This document shows positions 1 to 9,760 of a stretch of 64,000 bases of DNA, in pieces. The notes beneath the pieces are model-generated. The model saw only the letters and a program-made list of their open reading frames with translations, ran no database searches and was not told the DNA's origin. Positions within the stretch are counted from its first letter, which is position 1; every line of letters begins with the position of its first letter. A program made the position numbers and the translations under genes. This DNA is from Trichormus sp. NMC-1 (GTDB lineage: Bacteria; Cyanobacteriota; Cyanobacteriia; Cyanobacteriales; Nostocaceae), in NCBI RefSeq assembly GCF_001858025.1, contig NZ_LZQD01000003.1:309692-373691 (forward strand). Reading direction: 5' to 3'.

Positions 1-208
1 ATTAGTGTTATGGCTTCTAAATACAGCCCCGATATAGTGTTTAAACTTGTATGTTCGTCAAATTACGTAATCATATACATAATATAACTTACACCCATTT
101 CTGTGAAATAGTTATATAGATTAATCTGACGTGACTTGTGTGTAAGTCCTAGATAAGCTGTTATGCATTTGAGTCTACCCTTCATTTCATCCCCGCGTTA
201 ATAAAACT

Positions 209-222
209 GTAACAAAAACTAC
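209..222 (+). promoter_or_regulatory. Candidate NtcA-binding site upstream of gdhA
   Basis: The sequence GTA-N8-TAC matches the NtcA consensus, the cyanobacterial nitrogen regulator. It lies about 85 bases before the glutamate dehydrogenase start, which makes nitrogen control plausible. A TAN3T-type -10 box (TAAGCT, 252-257) is present but about 29 bases away, longer than the usual 22 or so, so the match to an activated promoter is imperfect. The rest of 1-306 shows no gene. Confidence 0.4.
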
Positions 223-306
223 AAAATTGATATTTTCTGGAAAAAAGAGGGTAAGCTAATCATATAAATCCGGTTCATAAAGATACCGTGATTAGGAGTA
301 AATAGT

Positions 307-1596
307 ATGGTTACAACGTCTCGCCCAGTATGGGAAAATCAATCTCCAGCGCATATTTGCCCGTTTGACCAAGCTTGTAGTTATTTAGAATGGGCTGCAA
401 AAGAATTAAAACTAGATGGTGGTATAGTAGAAATACTTAGTCATCCCCGGAAAGTTGTGACAGTTTCCATTCCAGTAAAAATGGATAATGGGGAAGTGCG
501 AGTTCTCGCTGGACATCGAGTACAGCATTCTGATATTTTAGGCCCATATAAAGGTGGAATTCGCTACCATCCGGCTGTAACACTGCGGGAAGTTTCAGCT
601 TTAGCAATGTTAATGACTTGGAAATGTGCGTTGTTGGGTATTCCCTACGGTGGTGCCAAGGGTGGAATTCCCATAGATCCTAAACAGTACAGCGTGGGGG
701 AATTAGAACGCATTAGCCGCCGTTATATTAGTGAGTTAATTAAAGATATTGGTCCTTCGGTAGATATACCCGCACCAGATATGGGTACTTCTGCCCGTGA
801 AATGGCCTGGATGATGGATACTTATTCTGTTAATGTTGGTCATTCTGTACCAGGTGTGGTGACTGGTAAGCCGCTTTCTGTTGGTGGTTCTCTCGGAAGG
901 GAAATGGCTACGGGCAGAGGTGTAATGATTATTGTCCGTGAAGCCCTGGCAGACCAAGGTAAATCCCTTGAAGGTGTGCGAGTTGCAATTCAGGGTTTCG
1001 GTAATGTGGGCGGCGCTGCGGCCGAATTATTACACAATGCAGGAGCAAAAATTATCGCTGTTTCCAGTGGTGCTGGAGGTGTATTTTCGGAAGTTGGTCT
1101 TGATATTCCGGCTTTGAAAGCCTACGCTGCTGTAAACCACAGAAGTGTTGTCGGTTTCCCCCAAGCTACACCAATTAGTAATGCAGATTTACTGACTTTA
1201 GCTTGTGATGTCTTGATTCCCGCAGCCTTGGAAAATCAAATTACTGAGGAAAATGTCCATCAGATACAAGCGCAGTTTATTGCTGAAGCTGCGAATGGCC
1301 CTGTGACATTGGAAGCAAATCAAGTTCTAGAAACGCGTGGTGTGAAGGTGTTACCGGATATTTTAGCCAATGCTGGTGGTGTAGTGGTGAGTTATCTAGA
1401 ATGGGTACAGGGTCTTTCTTACTTGTTCTGGGATGAAGAACGAGTGAACCGGGAAATGGAACATTTGATGGTACAGGCTTACCGCAAGGTAATTGAACAG
1501 TCAAAAGCACGGCGGGTTAATCTGCGGTTAGCTGCTTATACTCTGGGTGTGGGTAGAGTCGCCCAGGCTTTGACTGATAGAGGTTTGTATCCTTAG
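307..1596 (+). CDS. gdhA: Glutamate dehydrogenase (Glu/Leu/Phe/Val dehydrogenase family)
   Basis: Cytosolic enzyme interconverting 2-oxoglutarate plus ammonium and glutamate with NAD(P)H. The 429-residue protein has the glutamate-binding motif YKGGIRYHP (81-89), the catalytic lysine motif GGAKGG (115-120) and a Rossmann nucleotide-binding motif QGFGNVGG near residue 230. Length is normal for the hexameric bacterial class. The ATG has a good AGGAG ribosome site nine bases upstream. It is monocistronic, followed by about 470 bases of repeat-rich DNA. A GTA-N8-TAC site upstream suggests NtcA control (inference). Coenzyme preference cannot be settled from sequence by eye. Confidence 0.95.
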   Translation: MVTTSRPVWENQSPAHICPFDQACSYLEWAAKELKLDGGIVEILSHPRKVVTVSIPVKMDNGEVRVLAGHRVQHSDILGPYKGGIRYHPAVTLREVSALAMLMTWKCALLGIPYGGAKGGIPIDPKQYSVGELERISRRYISELIKDIGPSVDIPAPDMGTSAREMAWMMDTYSVNVGHSVPGVVTGKPLSVGGSLGREMATGRGVMIIVREALADQGKSLEGVRVAIQGFGNVGGAAAELLHNAGAKIIAVSSGAGGVFSEVGLDIPALKAYAAVNHRSVVGFPQATPISNADLLTLACDVLIPAALENQITEENVHQIQAQFIAEAANGPVTLEANQVLETRGVKVLPDILANAGGVVVSYLEWVQGLSYLFWDEERVNREMEHLMVQAYRKVIEQSKARRVNLRLAAYTLGVGRVAQALTDRGLYP

Positions 1597-2069
1597 TTAT
1601 ACAGTGGGGGGTAAAGCAAAATTTCCCCTCCTCTCTTGAGGGGAGAAGATTAAGGGGTGGGGTAGAACGGCTGTGGGACAAAGATTTGAGCTTAAGGTAA
1701 TATTGTGTCCGGTTAAAAACTTATAATTAGGAACCCACGCTTTTACGGGTTTAGCTTCTCAGATAAGCATAGCACGGGATAGGTGACAAGGAATTGCGAT
1801 TCGCACGCGCACGCATAAAAATTATCCAAATTCTGGATAAATGTAAAAATTTATGGATGCAGTTTGCAGAAGCAATAGAAAATTAAAGAAGGCGGAAGGC
1901 AGCTATGCTGGAGGCAAGAGGTAATATCCTGTTTGTTTAAAGACTTATAGTTAGGACTGACGCTCTTACGCGGAGAGTTTTTAAAATAAGTAATTAAACG
2001 ACCATGATATAGTACATTGTTCTCCGCGTCGCTCCAACTCCTCATTCCCCCTGTCACCTATTACGAGCC
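1597..2069. other. Intergenic region with degenerate dispersed-repeat ends
   Basis: No credible gene. It holds two similar tracts in the same orientation, ACTTATAATTAGGA near 1720 and ACTTATAGTTAGGACTGACGC at 1943-1963. The second shares TTAGGACTGACGC with the terminal repeat of the 204-bp element at 40049-40252. A GC-rich tract near 1625-1665 resembles the decayed CCCCTCC...GGGGAGG palindromes seen elsewhere in the window. Confidence 0.45.
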
Positions 2070-4850
2070 ATGATGCAAAAATCTCTTCAACCAAGCAGCG
2101 ACCGAGCTTATGATATCTTGCAAACAGAGAGAATTAATCCTTTAGATGCAATCTTTGTACCCAAAACTGTAGCTGTAATTGGTGCTACTGAAAAACCAGG
2201 AAGCGTAGGCAGAACTTTACTTTGGAACTTAATTACTAATCCTTTTGGAGGAACCGTTTTTCCGATTAATCCTCACCGTCATAGTGTATTAGGAATTAAA
2301 GCCTATCCCACTATTTTTGATGTTCCCGAAAAGATAGATTTAGTAGTAATTGCCACACCAGCAGCCACTGTCCCTAAAATTATATCTGATTGTGTAGATA
2401 TTGGTGTCAAAGGAGCAATTATTATTTCCGCTGGTTTTAAAGAAGCCGGAGAAACAGGTATAGCTTTAGAACAAGAAATCCTCCAACAAGCATACCGAGG
2501 AAAAATTAGAATTATCGGTCCTAATTGTTTAGGAGTAATGAGTCCCCGCACAGGTTTAAATGCTACCTTTGCTAGTAAAATTGCCCGTCCGGGAAATGTC
2601 GGTTTTATTAGCCAAAGTGGAGCTTTATGTACATCAATTCTGGACTGGAGTTTACAAGAAAACGTAGGTTTTAGTGCCTTCGTTTCTATCGGTTCCATGT
2701 TAGATATAAATTGGGGTGATTTGATTTATTATCTTGGTGATGATCCCCATACCAAAAGTATTGTCATTTATATGGAATCTATCGGAGATGCGCGTTCTTT
2801 CCTCTCCGCAGCACGAGAAGTAGCATTAACAAAACCGATAATTGTGATTAAAGCCGGTCGTACTGAAGCCGCAGCAAAAGCCGCAGCCTCACACACAGGT
2901 GCATTAGCAGGAAGTGATGCTGTATTAGATGCAGCTTTTCGGCGTTGTGGGGTATTACGAGTCAATAGTATTTCTGATTTATTTGATATGTCGGAAGTAT
3001 TAGCAAAACAACCTCGTCCTAAAGGTTCACGGTTGACGATTTTAACTAATGCTGGTGGGCCAGGAGTATTAGCAACAGATACATTAATTGAAAGTGGGGG
3101 AGAACTTGCAGCTATTTCTCCGGAAATAATCACTTCTCTCAATGAAATTTTACCCCCACAATGGAGTCACAATAATCCTATTGATATTTTAGGAGATGCA
3201 GATCCGCAACGTTATACAAAAGCCTTAGAAATTGCTGCAAAAGATCCTAATAGTGATGGTTTGTTGGTGATTTTAACACCCCAATCGATGACAGATCCTA
3301 CCCAAACAGCAGAACAATTAAAACCCTACGCGCAAATGTCTGGTAAACCAATTTTAGCAAGTTGGATGGGTGGTGCTGATGTGGCTGCTGGGGAACAAAT
3401 TCTTAACAGTCAAGGTATTCCCACTTATGCTTATCCTGATACAGCAGCGCGGGTATTTAGTTATATGTGGAAGTCGAGTTATAACCTGCGCGGTATTTAT
3501 GAAACTCCGGTTTTACCTGCATTAAATGGTGATGCTAATACTCGCAATTATGCCATAGTCGAAAATATTATTCAAGCCGCAAGAACAGCAGGAAGAACAA
3601 TTCTCACGGAATTTGAATCTAAGCAAGTTTTAGCCGCTTATGGTATTCCTGTGGTTGCAGGTTGCATTGCTCAAACTGTAGATAAAGCGGTTGAATGTGC
3701 AGAAAATCTGGGTTATCCGGTTGTTTTAAAACTTTATTCTCACACAATTACCCACAAAACTGATGTGGGTGGTGTCCAGTTAAATCTGCAAAATGCCGAA
3801 GCTGTAAAACGTGCTTATCAAACTATTGAAACATCGGTAAATGAGAAAGCCAAAGCTGAAGATTTTCTCGGTGTAACTGTACAGCCAATGGTGAAAACCG
3901 ACGGTTATGAATTGATTATCGGCAGTAGTTTAGATGCCCAATTTGGACCAGTGTTATTATTTGGTGCTGGGGGACAATTGGTAGAAGTTTTTCAAGATAG
4001 TTCTATTGCTCTTCCTCCCCTCAATACTACCCTAGCACGGCGGATGATGGAACAAACCAAGATTTACAAAGCCTTGCAAGGAGTCAGAGGACGTAAAAGT
4101 ATTGACATCGCTGCTCTTGAACAACTAATGGTAGAATTTAGTCAATTAGTTGTGGAGCAACCTTGGATTAAAGAAATTGATATTAATCCATTGTTAGCTG
4201 TTCCTCCTACCCCTGCAAATCCTGGGGGATTAATAGCATTAGATGCCAGAATAGTTCTCCATTCTGCTGATGTTGAAAAACATCAATTACCAAAATTAGC
4301 AATTCGTCCCTATCCTAGTCAATATATTAGTGATTGGAAATTGGAAAATGGCACACCAATTACTATTCGTCCCATTCGTCCTGAAGACGAACCATTAATG
4401 GTACAATTTCACAAAACCCTATCGGAAGAAAGCGTTTATTTCCGATATTTCCACCTGATGAAATTGAGTCAACGCATCACCCATGAACGACTGACGCGGA
4501 TATGTTTTATTGACTATGACAGAGAAATGGCTTTAGTCGCAGAATACCAAAATCCCAAAACAGAAAACAGGGAAATCTTAGCAGTAGGAAGATTGAGTAA
4601 ATCACATGGTAGTGATGCGGCAGAATTTGCTATGCTGGTGAGCGATCGCTTTCAGTGTCAAGGTTTAGGGACAGAATTAGTCCGCAGATTACTAGAAGTT
4701 GGTAAAAACGAGAAAATCTGCTGTATCTATGCTGATATTTTGGCTGATAATTTAGGTATGCAGCGAGTATGTGAAAAACTCGGTTTCCGAATCGAACCTA
4801 CAACAGATGCCACAGTATTAAGGGCGGAAATTGAACTTAGGAACAAATGA
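2070..4850 (+). CDS. ADP-forming acyl-CoA synthetase fused to a GNAT acetyltransferase (Pat/PatZ-like architecture)
   Basis: A 926-residue protein. Residues about 27-270 form the CoA-binding and ligase alpha part. SHTGALAG at 272-281 contains the phosphohistidine (H275) typical of ADP-forming acetyl-CoA synthetases. Residues about 495-740 form an ATP-grasp beta part, and about 760-920 a GNAT domain with the acetyl-CoA loop CQGLGTEL. The same architecture is known from bacterial protein-lysine acetyltransferases of the PatZ type. Because the active-site His is retained here, both ligase activity and a regulatory role are possible. It stands alone between repeat-rich spacers. No frameshift is visible. 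Confidence 0.85.
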   Translation: MMQKSLQPSSDRAYDILQTERINPLDAIFVPKTVAVIGATEKPGSVGRTLLWNLITNPFGGTVFPINPHRHSVLGIKAYPTIFDVPEKIDLVVIATPAATVPKIISDCVDIGVKGAIIISAGFKEAGETGIALEQEILQQAYRGKIRIIGPNCLGVMSPRTGLNATFASKIARPGNVGFISQSGALCTSILDWSLQENVGFSAFVSIGSMLDINWGDLIYYLGDDPHTKSIVIYMESIGDARSFLSAAREVALTKPIIVIKAGRTEAAAKAAASHTGALAGSDAVLDAAFRRCGVLRVNSISDLFDMSEVLAKQPRPKGSRLTILTNAGGPGVLATDTLIESGGELAAISPEIITSLNEILPPQWSHNNPIDILGDADPQRYTKALEIAAKDPNSDGLLVILTPQSMTDPTQTAEQLKPYAQMSGKPILASWMGGADVAAGEQILNSQGIPTYAYPDTAARVFSYMWKSSYNLRGIYETPVLPALNGDANTRNYAIVENIIQAARTAGRTILTEFESKQVLAAYGIPVVAGCIAQTVDKAVECAENLGYPVVLKLYSHTITHKTDVGGVQLNLQNAEAVKRAYQTIETSVNEKAKAEDFLGVTVQPMVKTDGYELIIGSSLDAQFGPVLLFGAGGQLVEVFQDSSIALPPLNTTLARRMMEQTKIYKALQGVRGRKSIDIAALEQLMVEFSQLVVEQPWIKEIDINPLLAVPPTPANPGGLIALDARIVLHSADVEKHQLPKLAIRPYPSQYISDWKLENGTPITIRPIRPEDEPLMVQFHKTLSEESVYFRYFHLMKLSQRITHERLTRICFIDYDREMALVAEYQNPKTENREILAVGRLSKSHGSDAAEFAMLVSDRFQCQGLGTELVRRLLEVGKNEKICCIYADILADNLGMQRVCEKLGFRIEPTTDATVLRAEIELRNK

Positions 4851-5042
4851 CTATGGTATCGGCTCAATTACACTCAAAACGGCTATAAATTTGACTTTTT
4901 GAGTATACAAAAACCCAGTTTTAAGCCTCTCCCGTATTAAAAGTTTCTCCTCTTCCCTCCCTTGTAGGGGAGGGTTAGGGAGGGGTGGGGGGAGAGGTTT
5001 ACCAGAGGGGTTCCATATTTGGTTAAACTGTGAACCATTTGC

Positions 5043-5150
5043 AGTATAGCAACTAAAGAAATCCAAGAAATGCGGGAATTAATGCAAGATTATGCCCCCG
5101 CACAAGCAGCAATGGATAAATTGATCATCCATAATGGCAATATAGATTAA
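5043..5150 (+). pseudogene. Possible C-terminal fragment of an unrecognised small protein
   Basis: An open stretch ending in TAA reads as a soluble, protein-like tail (contains EIQEMRELMQDYAPAQAAMD and ends HNGNID) but has no upstream start or ribosome site. It looks like the last 35 residues of a gene whose front is gone. I do not recognise the family. Chance coding is possible. Confidence 0.3.
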
Positions 5151-5222
5151 ATTATTCACCAAAAATTATTTCCTCACAACTTCCTCAAATTGTTGCTCTA
5201 AGTTGATAGTTATTCTACGTTC

Positions 5223-5397
5223 AGAGGGAACTCTTAACAGAAAAAACTCATGTTGAAAAACATGAGATTGAAATAATCACCGGAGGCGGAGCGGCTCCGC
5301 ACTGTTTTTTCGTGCTACGCATCTTTTAAAAACATCTTTTTTTTGACTGAGCTTTAAACTTAGAAATAAAGTTTCTTATCTGTTAAGAGTTCCCTCT
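5223..5397. mobile_element. 175-bp MITE-like element with perfect 18-bp terminal inverted repeats
   Basis: AGAGGGAACTCTTAACAG at 5223-5240 is the exact reverse complement of 5380-5397. Inside are two further hairpins, CTCATGTTgaaaAACATGAG and GCGGAGCGGCTCCGC. No reading frame of any size is present, so this would be a non-autonomous element or a structured RNA-forming repeat. No clear target duplication is visible. Confidence 0.6.
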
Positions 5398-5422
5398 TCC
5401 CTTTGCTTGTAACACATTAGCC

Positions 5423-5833
5423 ATGATTGAAAATGTGCCGCTCATGAATATTGTTAGGAAGATTAATCAGGAATTAGCAATCAGTGGGCAAATTAGCCAA
5501 TATCAGTTAAACCAAATTGTTGAAGAGGGTTACAAATCAGTCCTTAATTTGTGTTTTGCTGATGAAGAATGTTGGTGGGAAGATGAACAGGAAAATACTG
5601 AATTGCTAGGATTGTCTTATGTGAATGTACCTATAAAACTTGAAAATCTCAATCATCAAGCTGCACTCCAGGTATTTCAAACTATTAGTGAATGCCCTAA
5701 ACCAATGCTGATACATTGTGATATTTCTATCCGTTCGGCAGGTATAGTATTGTTATATATAGCTACTAAACAAGGAATTGATTTTGAACAAGCATGGCAA
5801 CAAACTAGCAAATTATGTTTACTAAAAAAATAA
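5423..5833 (+). CDS. DUF442-like / tyrosine-phosphatase-fold protein
   Basis: A 136-residue protein with the C-x4-R signature HCDISIRSAG near residues 110-119, as in the DUF442 domain of beta-lactamase-hydrolase-like proteins and related dual-specificity phosphatases. The usual CRxGxRS loop reads CDISIRS, so the central glycine is missing. Catalysis is possible but uncertain. The substrate is unknown. It begins 25 bases after the MITE-like element at 5223-5397, whose right part may supply its leader. Confidence 0.6.
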   Translation: MIENVPLMNIVRKINQELAISGQISQYQLNQIVEEGYKSVLNLCFADEECWWEDEQENTELLGLSYVNVPIKLENLNHQAALQVFQTISECPKPMLIHCDISIRSAGIVLLYIATKQGIDFEQAWQQTSKLCLLKK

Positions 5834-5924
5834 TTTATTAATTCGCTAACCCTGGTAACTTAATTTTTTAATCATTGTTTATTTACAATAATTAGGGTTT
5901 GCTGAAAAAGGTGCTTTGATAATT

Positions 5925-5953
5925 GTAGAGACGTTTCGCCGGAACGTCTCTAC
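5925..5953. repeat. REP-like palindrome GTAGAGACGTT...AACGTCTCTAC
   Basis: An 11-bp perfect inverted repeat with a 7-base loop, lying between two convergent genes. The same palindrome occurs at 20420-20447. It may act as a transcription barrier here. Confidence 0.75.
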
Positions 5954-5976
5954 TGCCTCTTTGATTCCGGTCAGTA

Positions 5977-6285
5977 CTAGTTTGTGCTAAAAATCTGAGA
6001 TGAGGCCACACAATGAGGGCTATTTATAGAAGATGTGATATTATTTGCTGAGATTTTCTGTGAATTGGTGATTGATGTTGTCTCAAATGGGCTGTTTTCT
6101 TTCATTAAACGACTGTAAGTACGCTGGGGAATATAATGAAGTGGATTGTACCCAATAAAACGTAAAATCAGCACACAAGCCCAGGAATATTTACCATCAG
6201 CAATTGTTTCAATGATCTGATTTAATTCTTCAGGAGTAATCGCAGTCTGAAAATTTGTCTGAGAAGAGGAAATTTGGTAGTTCAT
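5977..6285 (-). CDS. HetP-family heterocyst commitment protein
   Basis: About 102 residues from the chosen ATG at 6285 (MNYQISSS). The core EELNQIIETIADGKYSWACV followed by LILRFIGYNPLHYIPQRTYS is the diagnostic HetP block. HetP proteins act in commitment of vegetative cells to heterocyst fate. Genomes usually carry several paralogues, and which one this is cannot be told. An upstream ATG at 6375 would add 30 residues with no family resemblance and is rejected. The Ser/Thr/Asn-rich tail is variable in the family. Strong marker of a heterocystous host. Confidence 0.85.
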   Translation of the reverse strand: MNYQISSSQTNFQTAITPEELNQIIETIADGKYSWACVLILRFIGYNPLHYIPQRTYSRLMKENSPFETTSITNSQKISANNITSSINSPHCVASSQIFSTN

Positions 6286-7041
6286 AACTAACCCTGATGT
6301 TTTGTGTATCAATGGAGGTTTAGCGTTGCATATGTGCGGGATATTGTTATCTGTTACAGATGTCCAAAACCCCAAAAAACCGAGTCATAAAGATTTAGCG
6401 ATCGCTTGTCATGATCTCAAGAATTATCAGTGATTTTAGCGTATAAACTGATCGTGATCCTAGCAATTACTGACAAAAAAGCATCCTTACTCCCATCACC
6501 TAACTTTAGTTATGGGATTTTACTCAAAACTTTGCACCACTTACACTTACCCATTTCTCCTGACCTTGACGCAAATTCTAGACCTATGCCCTGGCTTTAG
6601 CGTCCAAGTCAATCTTGTGATTAGAAAATAGGGAACACAGACACCCATATGATATGCAGAATACTATTTTTTTTGGATGTATTTAGCCAAGTTGGCAAAT
6701 TTTATCCAAAATAATTATAGTTGACAAGAGTCTACAAAACTGCTGTACATAGTCATGGGATAGGAAAGGACTCCTATTTGATTTTTGTGTATTCATGGGG
6801 CGTAAGTTCAACGCCAGCTAGAGCCACAGAGAACTGCACTCTGCGCTGAAACCCACATTTCCCTTAGTTCTATATCTGAGGAATGACACGCGGTTTCCTC
6901 CCTAAGCTAGATGCGATAAATATTACAAGTTCTCTATCATTTAAACAGAAAATGCACCTCACAAAACCCATCATCTAGAACTACAGTTTTTGAGGAGAGA
7001 AAAAATGAGGCTGTGATCTAGCTATAATATAGGAATTCGCT
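6286..7041. other. Long upstream region of susA and hetP with a hairpin-rich segment
   Basis: No protein gene is visible. Between about 6798 and 6902 three local hairpins can be drawn: GGCGT/ACGCC, CAGAG/CTCTG and GAGGAA/TTCCTC. This could be a small RNA or a structured leader. A TATAAT hexamer at 7023-7028 lies only 13 bases before the susA ATG, so it may not be the real promoter. Confidence 0.35.
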
Positions 7042-9471
7042 ATGTATGAATTAGTGAAAACTGTTTTAAATAGTGAAGAAAAAACTGCACTTCAGCAGTT
7101 TATATTCACTTTAACTACTACGGAGAAATCTTACTTTCTGAGAAATGAAATTTTGCAAGCTTTTGCCAATTACTGTCATCAAACCGAAAAGCCTGCTTAT
7201 TTTTATCACTCTTCGTCTATCGGCACACTCCTACATTACACCCATGAAATAATTCTCGACCATGAAAGTACTTGGTTTGTAGTCAGACCCAGGATAGCAA
7301 GCCAAGAAGTGTGGCGACTAACCGCAGATGGTAGTGGGTTTGATCTCATGACACCCAAAGCAATATTAGATGTGCGCGATCGCTTAGTCAACCGCTACCA
7401 ACCCGACATCTTAGCAATCGACCTCCACCCCTTTTACCAAAAATCCCCCAGTATCAGCGACCCCAGAAACATTGGTCAAGGTCTAGCCTTCCTCAATCAT
7501 TACCTATGCAATCAAGTTGTCAATAGTCCTGAATATTGGCTAGAGCTTTTGTTTCAAGCATTACAAAGATTGCAATATAATGGCATACGGCTACTAATCG
7601 GTCTACGCATTCACTCAGGAATCGAATTAGCCAAACAAATTAAACCAGCCATTACCTTTTTGAGTGAAAGACCCCCTGACGAACCCTACGCAGAATTTCG
7701 CTCTCACCTCCAAGAACTCGGTTTAGAAGCAGGCTGGGGTAACAATGCAGGGCGAATTCGAGAAACTCTAGAACTGCTACAAAGACTTATCGACACCCCC
7801 CAACCCTCAATCCTAGAAGCCTTTGTAGCGCGTATCCCCGCCGTTTTTCGGGTCGTCCTCATTTCCATACATGGCTGGGTAGCTCAAGAAGATGTTTTAG
7901 GAAGAGATGAAACGTTAGGTCAAGTTATTTATGTTCTCGAACAAGCACGCAGTTTAGAAAACAAACTGCGAGAGGAAATCAAACTTGCAGGTCTGGACAT
8001 ATTAGGTATTAAACCTCATGTAATTATTCTTACTCGCCTCATTCCCAATTGCGAAGAGACATTTTGCGACTTGCGTTTAGAAAAAGTTCACAATACAGAA
8101 AACGCCTGGATTTTGCGGATTCCCTTTGGGGAATTTAATCCAGAAGTTACTAATAACTGGATTTCTAAATTTGAAATTTGGCCTTATCTAGAAACATTCG
8201 CCCACGATGCCGAAAAAGAACTATTAGCCCAATTTAAAGGTAAACCTAATCTAATTATCGGCAACTACAGTGATGGTAACTTAGTCGCCTTTCTCCTCTC
8301 TCGCCGACTGAAAGTCACTCAATGCAACATTGCTCATTCTCTAGAAAAACCCAAATATTTGTTTAGTAACTTATATTGGCAGGACTTAGAAGAACAATAT
8401 CATTTCTCTGCCCAATTCACAGCCGATTTAATCAGCATGAATTCAGCGGATTTTATTATCGCTTCATCCTATCAAGAAATTCTCGGTACACCAGACAGCA
8501 TGGGGCAGTACGAATCTTACAATTGTTTTACCATGCCCCAGTTATATCATGTAATTAATGGGATTGATTTATTTAGTCCTAAATTCAACATGGTAGCACC
8601 GGGAGTAAGTGAAACTTTCTTTTTTCCATACAGCCAAACAGAAAAACGAAATTCACTCCTGCGCCAAGATATTGAAGACCTACTTTTTAGACGTGAGGAT
8701 GACAACATTATTGGTCACTTAGATGACCTAAAAAAAATACCAGTCTTTGCGGTTACTCCAGTTACATCAATTAAAAACCTCACTGGTTTAGCTGAATGTT
8801 TTGGTCAAAGTCAGGAATTACAAGCACGCTGTAACCTCATTTTGTTAACTAGCAAAGTACATCCTGATCAATCAACTAACTCAGAAGACGCAAGAGAAAT
8901 AGAAAAACTCCATGATATTATTAATCAATATAATATCCAAGGTAAAATTCGTTGGATAGGAATGCGCTTTCCTAGCCGGAACATAGGTGAAGCTTACCGC
9001 ATAATTGCCGATCATCAAGGTATTTATGTCCACTTTGCCCTTTATGAATCTTTCGGGCGCAGTATTTTAGAAGCGATGATTTCTGGCTTACCAACCTTTG
9101 CAACTAAATTTGGTGGAGCATTAGAAATTATTGATAATCAGGACGGAAAATTTCATCTTAACCCAACGGATTTAGCAGGAACAGCGAAAACAATTTTAGA
9201 CTTTATAGAGCAATGTGATAAATCCCCTGAATATTGGCAGACAACTTCCCAATGGATGATCGAAAGAATTCGCCATAAATACAACTGGAATTTACACACC
9301 GAAAAATTGCTCTTACTGGCGAAAATGTTTAGTTTCTGGAATTTTGTAGCTCCAGAAGATCACGAAGCCAGAGATCGATATATGGAAACTTTATTCCATC
9401 TCATCTATAAACCCAGAGCCGAAAAAATTCTGGCTCAACATATGGAGCGCCATGCTCTGATTGAACATTAA
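7042..9471 (+). CDS. susA: Sucrose synthase
   Basis: An 809-residue GT-B glycosyltransferase, the usual length of cyanobacterial sucrose synthase. It reversibly converts sucrose plus a nucleoside diphosphate to NDP-glucose and fructose in the cytosol. The N-terminal regulatory region is followed by GT domains with the family block ending ESFGRSILEAMISG, the E-x7-E nucleotide-sugar site near residue 675. In Anabaena the enzyme supports sucrose breakdown linked to nitrogen fixation (established knowledge). The downstream neighbour is a disaccharide phosphorylase fusion, which suggests a locus for disaccharide use. Confidence 0.95.
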   Translation: MYELVKTVLNSEEKTALQQFIFTLTTTEKSYFLRNEILQAFANYCHQTEKPAYFYHSSSIGTLLHYTHEIILDHESTWFVVRPRIASQEVWRLTADGSGFDLMTPKAILDVRDRLVNRYQPDILAIDLHPFYQKSPSISDPRNIGQGLAFLNHYLCNQVVNSPEYWLELLFQALQRLQYNGIRLLIGLRIHSGIELAKQIKPAITFLSERPPDEPYAEFRSHLQELGLEAGWGNNAGRIRETLELLQRLIDTPQPSILEAFVARIPAVFRVVLISIHGWVAQEDVLGRDETLGQVIYVLEQARSLENKLREEIKLAGLDILGIKPHVIILTRLIPNCEETFCDLRLEKVHNTENAWILRIPFGEFNPEVTNNWISKFEIWPYLETFAHDAEKELLAQFKGKPNLIIGNYSDGNLVAFLLSRRLKVTQCNIAHSLEKPKYLFSNLYWQDLEEQYHFSAQFTADLISMNSADFIIASSYQEILGTPDSMGQYESYNCFTMPQLYHVINGIDLFSPKFNMVAPGVSETFFFPYSQTEKRNSLLRQDIEDLLFRREDDNIIGHLDDLKKIPVFAVTPVTSIKNLTGLAECFGQSQELQARCNLILLTSKVHPDQSTNSEDAREIEKLHDIINQYNIQGKIRWIGMRFPSRNIGEAYRIIADHQGIYVHFALYESFGRSILEAMISGLPTFATKFGGALEIIDNQDGKFHLNPTDLAGTAKTILDFIEQCDKSPEYWQTTSQWMIERIRHKYNWNLHTEKLLLLAKMFSFWNFVAPEDHEARDRYMETLFHLIYKPRAEKILAQHMERHALIEH

Positions 9472-9513
9472 CAAATTAAGTAGAGTAACGTAAATAATTA
9501 AAAGTTCGTAGTC

Positions 9514-9547
9514 AGGGCTTTAGCCCGAATTTCAGGTTTAAAGCCCT
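9514..9547. terminator. Hairpin downstream of susA
   Basis: AGGGCTTTA (9514-9522) pairs with TAAAGCCCT (9539-9547). It lies 40 bases after the susA stop. There is no T-run, so it may be a dispersed palindrome or an mRNA-stabilising hairpin. A related AGGGCTAAAGCCCT palindrome is near 40000. Confidence 0.45.
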
Positions 9548-9585
9548 CACTAACATGAGAATTTATCCCAACTTAAAAATGATTG

Positions 9586-9676
9586 TATAGCAAACGCCAA
9601 GGTAGTTAGGATATCAATAGATGATAAAACTTAGACACAAACAGACTTTCAACTCTGTCAAGATTCACCTGCTATA
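9586..9676 (-). mobile_element. MITE-like element, TATAGCA family, copy D (91 bp)
   Basis: Bounded by TATAGCA and TGCTATA. Read on the minus strand it aligns with the 105-bp copies at 24218 and 29518: the GTGTCTAAGTTTTA block, then TTGATATCCTAAC and the CTTG...TTTGCTATA end. The interior near the left end has diverged. No coding capacity. Confidence 0.65.
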
Positions 9677-9760
9677 AAAATTGGATAGCACAAAGCCATT
9701 AGCTATCTATATTTCACAATCTAAAATCCAAAATGGTATGAGAATTTAATTATCCCAAAT

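Noticed and set aside
6286-6375. N-terminal extension of the HetP-family protein
   Set aside because: The extra residues do not resemble the family, and the ATG at 6285 gives a normal-length HetP start.
7023-7028. Perfect TATAAT as the susA promoter
   Set aside because: It lies 13 bases before the ATG, which would leave almost no leader, and no -35 element is evident.
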